Shown: positions 59,531-64,000 of the stretch, in pieces
Position numbering within the stretch: position 1 is the first letter of the stretch
How the letters are laid out: each line of letters starts with the position of its first letter
Source of the DNA: Lunularia cruciata
Lineage: Eukaryota; Streptophyta; Marchantiopsida; Lunulariales; Lunulariaceae
Direction: 5' to 3'
Length of the DNA stretch: 64,000 nt
NCBI GenBank assembly: GCA_948567375.1
Contig: OX419759.1
Coordinates: 18,010,744-18,074,743, forward strand
Program-made: the position numbers and the translations under genes
Notes under the pieces: generated by a model
The model's input: only the letters and a program-made list of their open reading frames with translations
The model's database searches: none
What the model was told of the DNA's origin: nothing

Positions 59531-60125
59531 AATCATTTTTTCCCTCTCTGATTTCTTTCTCTTCCCCCTCCTCTGGTCTGTCCTAGCCCTCAAATATCCT
59601 TTGAAGCTTCTTCTTGCCCTCTCCCCACTTCCCATAGAGGTCTTTGCCTACTGGAAGCATCTTCCTTAATGATTTTTCCTACCAAAAGGGCTCCCAAAGT
59701 CTTTTCCCTTGTAGCTTGTCCACAACAAGTTCTCTCTAGAAACATTCTCCTCAGCCTTCTTTTCCCACTAAATTCCTTTTGCTCCTCCACCAAGGAAAAT
59801 GCTCTTCACTCCAATAACATAAAATACCTGAGCTCATATAACCTAACATTATTTCTAAGCTCCAGCCACACAAACAAAATCCTCAAGCTAATAACACCAC
59901 AACTTTTTCCCGACTTCACCATAACATAGTAAATATCTCCCGCAGCAAGGTAGCAACAAACCAACTCCTGAAACCCATTGAACATGACCCCTGAACAACT
60001 TGTAAACTTGCACATCAAACCTCAAGGTTACATGTGTGCTATTTTCTTGACGATAACGGTGGACGTGTTGCATCTATGTGTTAATCAATTAGATAAATTG
60101 AGAGCAGTGAGATAGAGTAGTAGCT

Positions 60126-61060
60126 ATGGCGGCAATACCAGACGTTATCCTTGTGATGCAACAACAAATTGAGCACCTTACTTAATTTTTGGATGAACGA
60201 GACCAACAACGACAAGAACATATAGAGAGAGCGCTAATTGGAGATGGAGAAGATTGCATTCAATTTCCAAAACCCAAAGTGTTTGAAGGCAAGAATCTTT
60301 CGAACATAGTGGAGAATTTTGTGTTTGACTATGAGGCTACTTTGAAGCCACCAATCTTCAAGATGAATGGTAACAAATTCTCTTGGCTTCTAGCCAATTG
60401 GATGGTGTGGTAAAACTTTGGTGGCAATTTCAAGTGGAGCAAGCTGAACAACAGATCGTTGCACCAATTTTGACATTGGTATAATTCAAGGATGCAATAC
60501 TTGGTTGATTTCAAACTATAAATGCCACCCAAGCTGCATGAGATAGATTGGTGTAGTTGAAGCAAATTTGCTCAGTAAGGAGCTACATCACAAAATTTTA
60601 AAACATCATCATGCAAATTCTAGATATACAAGATAGTGAAGTTCTAGATTGATTTGTGGAGGGATTGAAGTCACAAACCAAATTGGAGGTGACCATGTGG
60701 GAACCACAAAATGTAGAAGAAGCCATGCAATTGGTTGAGCGCTTTGATTCCTTGGTTGTGACAACTTGGTCTTGACCTCAACCTACACAAAACTTACCAG
60801 TACACGACGTACGGGTGGAAGAACCAGCACCAATGGACATTGATGCTATCCAATAGAGACCACTTGGTACAACGGATAGAGAAAGACTACAACAAAATGG
60901 AGGTTGTTTTTATTGTTGCCAAGTTGGCCATTGCATTGTTGAATGTCCACTTAGGAATGTGCAACCTCAACAAGTTGCCCATATGGAGTTTATGTGACAA
61001 AATGATAAGGGAAATGAGGAATCCTAGTAGGAGATTTTGAGCCGCCTATTGGAAGCTTGA
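60126..61060 (+). pseudogene. Third Ty3 gag
   Basis: The likely start is the ATG at 60126 (MAAIPDVILVMQQQIEHL), with a stop soon after and then an open stretch at 60189-60413 (FPKPKVFEGKNL). The zinc knuckle CFYCCQVGHCIVEC at 60904-60945 fits CX2CX4HX4C. Several stops and shifts. Confidence 0.7.
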
Positions 61061-61142
61061 TTAGTTCCAATGGATTGAAGGCTCAACCTATGCAAGTTTG
61101 CTTCACTTGCAAGGTACAATATCTAACTGAAGTTATAAGATT

Positions 61143-61412
61143 TTGGTTGATTTTGGAAGTTCAAAGAATTGCATGTCTATGCAAGTAGCAAAAGAATTGG
61201 GTATTTTTATCAAGCTAGTGATTGGAAGTAGATTGATGATGGTAGATGGTAGAAAGGGTTTTGAATTCCATACCTCACATCCTATTATTTTTAAGATTGG
61301 GAAGGAGTATTTGGAGTGTATAAGGTTTATAGTGGCCTCTCTACACTATGATGTCATTATGGTATTACCTTGGCTTGAACTTCATAAGGTTCAATTTGAT
61401 TGGACCCGATGA
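61143..61412 (+). pseudogene. Third Ty3 protease
   Basis: 89 codons open. VDFGSSKNCMS corresponds to the D-S-G active site, with Ser replaced by Phe. LHYDVIMVLPWLELH is the C-terminal block, with Leu-Gly changed. The active site therefore looks inactivated. Confidence 0.7.
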
Positions 61413-61745
61413 TAAATTCAAGTACAAAACCAAGGTAAGAATTTCTAATTAGGTTGTCTGGCACCTCTGAGTAAGACACCTAAGAATAGTCAGTCCCAAG
61501 ATATGAAGTTTGTTGAGAAGGTAGTCGTAGAGCATGCCTTGAAGAGAGAGGAGCCCCAAGATGAGAAATTTGCCAAGAAGGCAACCAAGGAGCAAGCTTT
61601 GAAGAGAAATAAGTCCCTAGATGGGAATTTTGTTAGTGAAGCAACCATAGAGCAAGCTTTGGAGGAAGATAAGTCTATTTTTGTGGTGTGGATTAAGTCG
61701 ATTGCACAAGGACAATCTGAAGAGAGCTAAGAGCCTCATCAAGCA

Positions 61746-62340
61746 ATGGTTAATCAGATAGTTCAGGAGTTTGTAGACGTGTTTCTGGATGATTTGCCAA
61801 AGGGATTACCCTCCAATAGTGGTATGCACTTCAAGATTGAGTTATTGCCAAGGAGTACTCTAGTGAGTAGACCAATCCATCGGCTCTCACCAAAGGAGTT
61901 GGAGGGGTTGCAAACAACACTTACAGAGTTGTTGGAGAAGGACTTCATACGACATAGTACCTCTCCTTGGGGGAGCACCGGTACTATTCATTCCAAAGAA
62001 GGAAGGAGGACTTTGTTTCTATATTGATTATCATAGGCTCAATAAGCAAACAATGAAGAATGCATATCTCTTGCCTCAGATTGATGACTTGCTTGATCAA
62101 TTGAATGGAGCACAATACTTTTCCAAGCTGGATCTTTACAATGGCTATTGGCAAATCCTCATCGATAGGGAGGATGTGAAAAAGACGGCCTTTTGCACAA
62201 GGTATGAGCATTTTGAGTGGAGGGTTCTACCTTTTAGGCTCACTAATGCTCCAACAATCTTCATGAATAAGATGTATTGGGTGATGGATGGACTATTGGA
62301 TCGGTATGTGGTGGTATTCTTGGATGATATTTTAATCTAG
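61746..62340 (+). pseudogene. Third Ty3 reverse transcriptase
   Basis: 61746-62027 gives the N-terminal RT part (FVDVFLDDLPKGLP, RPIHRLSPKELEGL, FIRHSTSPWGS). After a shift, 62053-62340 gives LPQIDDLLDQL, FSKLDLYNGYWQI, VLPFRLTNAPTIF and VVVFLDDILI, with the catalytic Asp pair at 62323-62328, then a stop. Domain order and motifs are typical of plant Ty3 elements. Confidence 0.85.
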
Positions 62341-62519
62341 CAAGATAGAGGTAGAATACATGAATCACGTGCAAGAAGTCCTAAGATGACTACAATAATG
62401 GAATTTTATTGCAAGAAGTCAAAGTGTGCCTTTTGCCAAAAGGAAGTTACCTTCTTGGAGCACAAGATCTCATTGGAGGAGGTCAAGATGTAAGAGGAGA
62501 AAATCAAGGCCATTACTGA

Positions 62520-63060
62520 TTGGTCTACTCCAAAAGATGCTACAAAGTATGGGCATTGAATGGATTGGCTAGTTTTTACCGACGGTTAATCCACTATTAT
62601 GCTCATGTGGTTGCACCATTGACTGACCTCTTGGAGAAGGACTTGAGCTTCTAGTGGACAACCAAGCACAAAAAAACATTCCAAAAGTTGAAACATATGG
62701 TGTCTTTAAGGCCCATACTTCAACCGTATGATCCTCAACTACCCTGTGTGGTTGATTTTGATGCTTCTAACTTTGCAATTGGAGCCGTGTTGCAACAAGA
62801 ATTCCCAGATGGACTACATCCCATTGCCTTTGTGTCTTGCCGACTCAATATGGAAAAAAGAAACTACTCTGCTTGAGATCAAGAACAAATTGCAATGGTA
62901 TATGCCACCAAGGTATGGAGGCATTACCTCTTGGAGAAACAAGTGATCATGAGAACTGATCACAAACCATTGTTGTAGACCTTACACTTGGAACACATGA
63001 AGAATTGACACATGAACTCTAATTGTTTGACATCAAACTTGAGTACAAACCAGGTTGGTT
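62520..63060 (+). pseudogene. Third Ty3 RNase H
   Basis: A connection region (SFYRRL-like, 62560-62640) is followed by 62688-62876: LPCVVDFDASNFAIGAVLQQ (catalytic Asp), HPIAFVSCRLN and EKRNYSA, then after a stop AMVYATKVWRHYLL (Glu region) and MRTDHKPLL. Stops at 62874 and beyond. Confidence 0.75.
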
Positions 63061-63385
63061 CCACATCATCTCTAATGCTTTATCATGACGACTTGATTGA
63101 AGGCTCTTCCTCTCATCACAAGAGTAATTACAATGGTGTCAATTGACTCTAAGGTCCAAAATGAGTATCAGTCAACTCTACAACAAGATCCATTCTTCCA
63201 AATGGTACATGGTTGCCTCACAACATGCAATAAGGAGTAAACCACCTTCTCTATCAAGGAGGGCCTTCTATTCCATGAGGACCGGATCTATGTTCCAGCC
63301 AAAGATGATCTTTGACTTGTGCGCCTTCAAGAAGCCCATGATTTACTCATAGCTGGTCACATGGATGTAGACAAGACCTTGGGTA

Positions 63386-63906
63386 TGTAATACTCCAAGG
63401 ACAAGAGAAGAGAGAAAACACAAATTACACACTCAAACATTTGATGCCCCAAAGGAGCACCTTCTCTTTATTATATAGACAAAGAGGATCTCCTCCAAGG
63501 AAGCTCCACCATAGGATTAGGCACACATATAGGTGATGTGTCAGAAAACTCCACCCTTGGATTACTAACTTGGATGGGTGACATGTCTGGTCTAGGACCT
63601 ATCTGGTTGGTCAAACAAGCTTTGACCGGAGGGAATCTTTTAGGGAATCTTCCTGTAGGAATCTCAGAATCACATGAGTAAGGTACAATTGGAAAGCTCT
63701 TGATGAGACAAAGTAGGGAGGAGGGAAGGCCAACCTTTCCTTTGTTGGGGGGAGGGAATCTACACATTTTCAAGGCCTAATTCATCTAATTAGGTTTCCA
63801 AAATTGCCTTCAAAGATTTTAGGCATCTTTTGGTTCCTACTCTATTAGTAGAAGTCCCCTTTTGGTGATACCTCTTTCTGATATATTTATTCCATCATGT
63901 GTAACA
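63386..63906. repeat. Possible LTR truncating the third Ty3 element
   Basis: Ty3 coding similarity stops abruptly at about 63385 and is followed by TGTAATACTCC. The block could end at GTGTAACA (63906). It holds a TATATAA-like box on the minus strand near 63472-63480. No matching partner or target duplication is seen, so the call is tentative. Confidence 0.3.
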
Positions 63907-64000
63907 TCCTTCCAAGTGCTATCAAACCAATTCTCACATGTAAATCATATGTTTAGCTATTGGTTATAAGGTTCTCAAGTCTATTTTGGTTTATGCCCTA

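Larger units (their letters stand above)
47116..60052 (-). mobile_element. Near-complete Ty3/gypsy element with giant repeat-filled LTRs
   Basis: Two direct repeats (47116-50585 and 56989-60052) flank a minus-strand gag, protease, RT, RNase H and integrase set. Both LTRs start TGTACAATCTTGGGG. The left ends TTGACA and the right TTGACG, so the termini are TG...CA with one change. About ten differences are seen over the terminal 460 bases, so it is much younger than copies A and B. No clear 5-bp target duplication was found (GTTAA on the left, ATAAC on the right). A G-rich stretch just inside the left LTR (complement of about 50586-50600) is a candidate polypurine tract. Coding regions hold several stops and shifts. 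Confidence 0.9.
56989..60052 (-). repeat. 5' LTR of the young Ty3 element
   Basis: About 3.06 kb. Same order as the left LTR: unique start, 102-bp array, second array, unique end. It lacks the solo LTR, the hairpin and the very long CT run. Because the element is on the minus strand, transcription should start from this LTR. Confidence 0.88.
60053..63385 (+). mobile_element. Third Ty3/gypsy element, truncated
   Basis: Plus-strand gag, protease, RT and RNase H, ending at the first part of integrase (AHDLLIAGHMDVDKTLG, about 63330-63383). It abuts the young element on the left, so its own 5' LTR is not visible. It differs from the other two Ty3 families in every domain. Moderately decayed. Confidence 0.8.

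Overview
This is plant nuclear DNA from a repeat-rich genome. The evidence is one spliced gene for a plant-type ABCG (WBC) half-transporter with short GT-AG introns, surrounded by decayed Ty3/gypsy, Ty1/copia and LINE retrotransposons. I see no bacterial gene organisation. Old elements riddled with stops, long intergenic tracts and the element types suggest a large-genome land plant such as a gymnosperm or fern. That placement is inference; the sequence alone does not settle the species.

Layout. 1-8.1 kb: AT-rich DNA with one unrecognised Lys/Glu-rich coding remnant (about 4.4-6.1 kb). 8.1-14.7 kb: minus-strand Ty3 remnant (copy A). 14.8-15.6 kb: two diverged tandem-repeat blocks. 16.3-20.6 kb: minus-strand Ty1/copia remnant with a possible 5' LTR. 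20.6-24.2 kb: LINE copies, one with reverse-transcriptase coding sequence and two reduced to 3' tails. 24.8-26.4 kb: a second Lys/Glu-rich remnant. 26.5-34.9 kb: plus-strand Ty3 copy B, same family as copy A, whose pol ends in a PHD-type zinc finger. 35-38.9 kb: mostly unassigned. 38.9-42.3 kb: the ABCG gene, the only intact cellular gene I can support. 42.3-47.1 kb: AT-rich intergenic DNA and a patch of short duplications. 47.1-60.05 kb: a comparatively young minus-strand Ty3 element with LTRs over 3 kb full of tandem repeats; its 3' LTR contains a nested solo LTR. 60.05-63.4 kb: a third, plus-strand Ty3 element cut off at the start of integrase. 63.4-64 kb: a possible further LTR.

Most of the window is therefore layered retrotransposition around one transporter gene. 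The observations most worth checking are the PHD finger fused to integrase in copy B, the Walker A substitution and seven-exon structure of the ABCG gene, the hairpin-forming inverted insertion in one LTR, the tRNA-like promoter boxes in the Ty3 leader, and the repeated LINE tails. All similarities to known families are from recognition of motifs, not from database searches.
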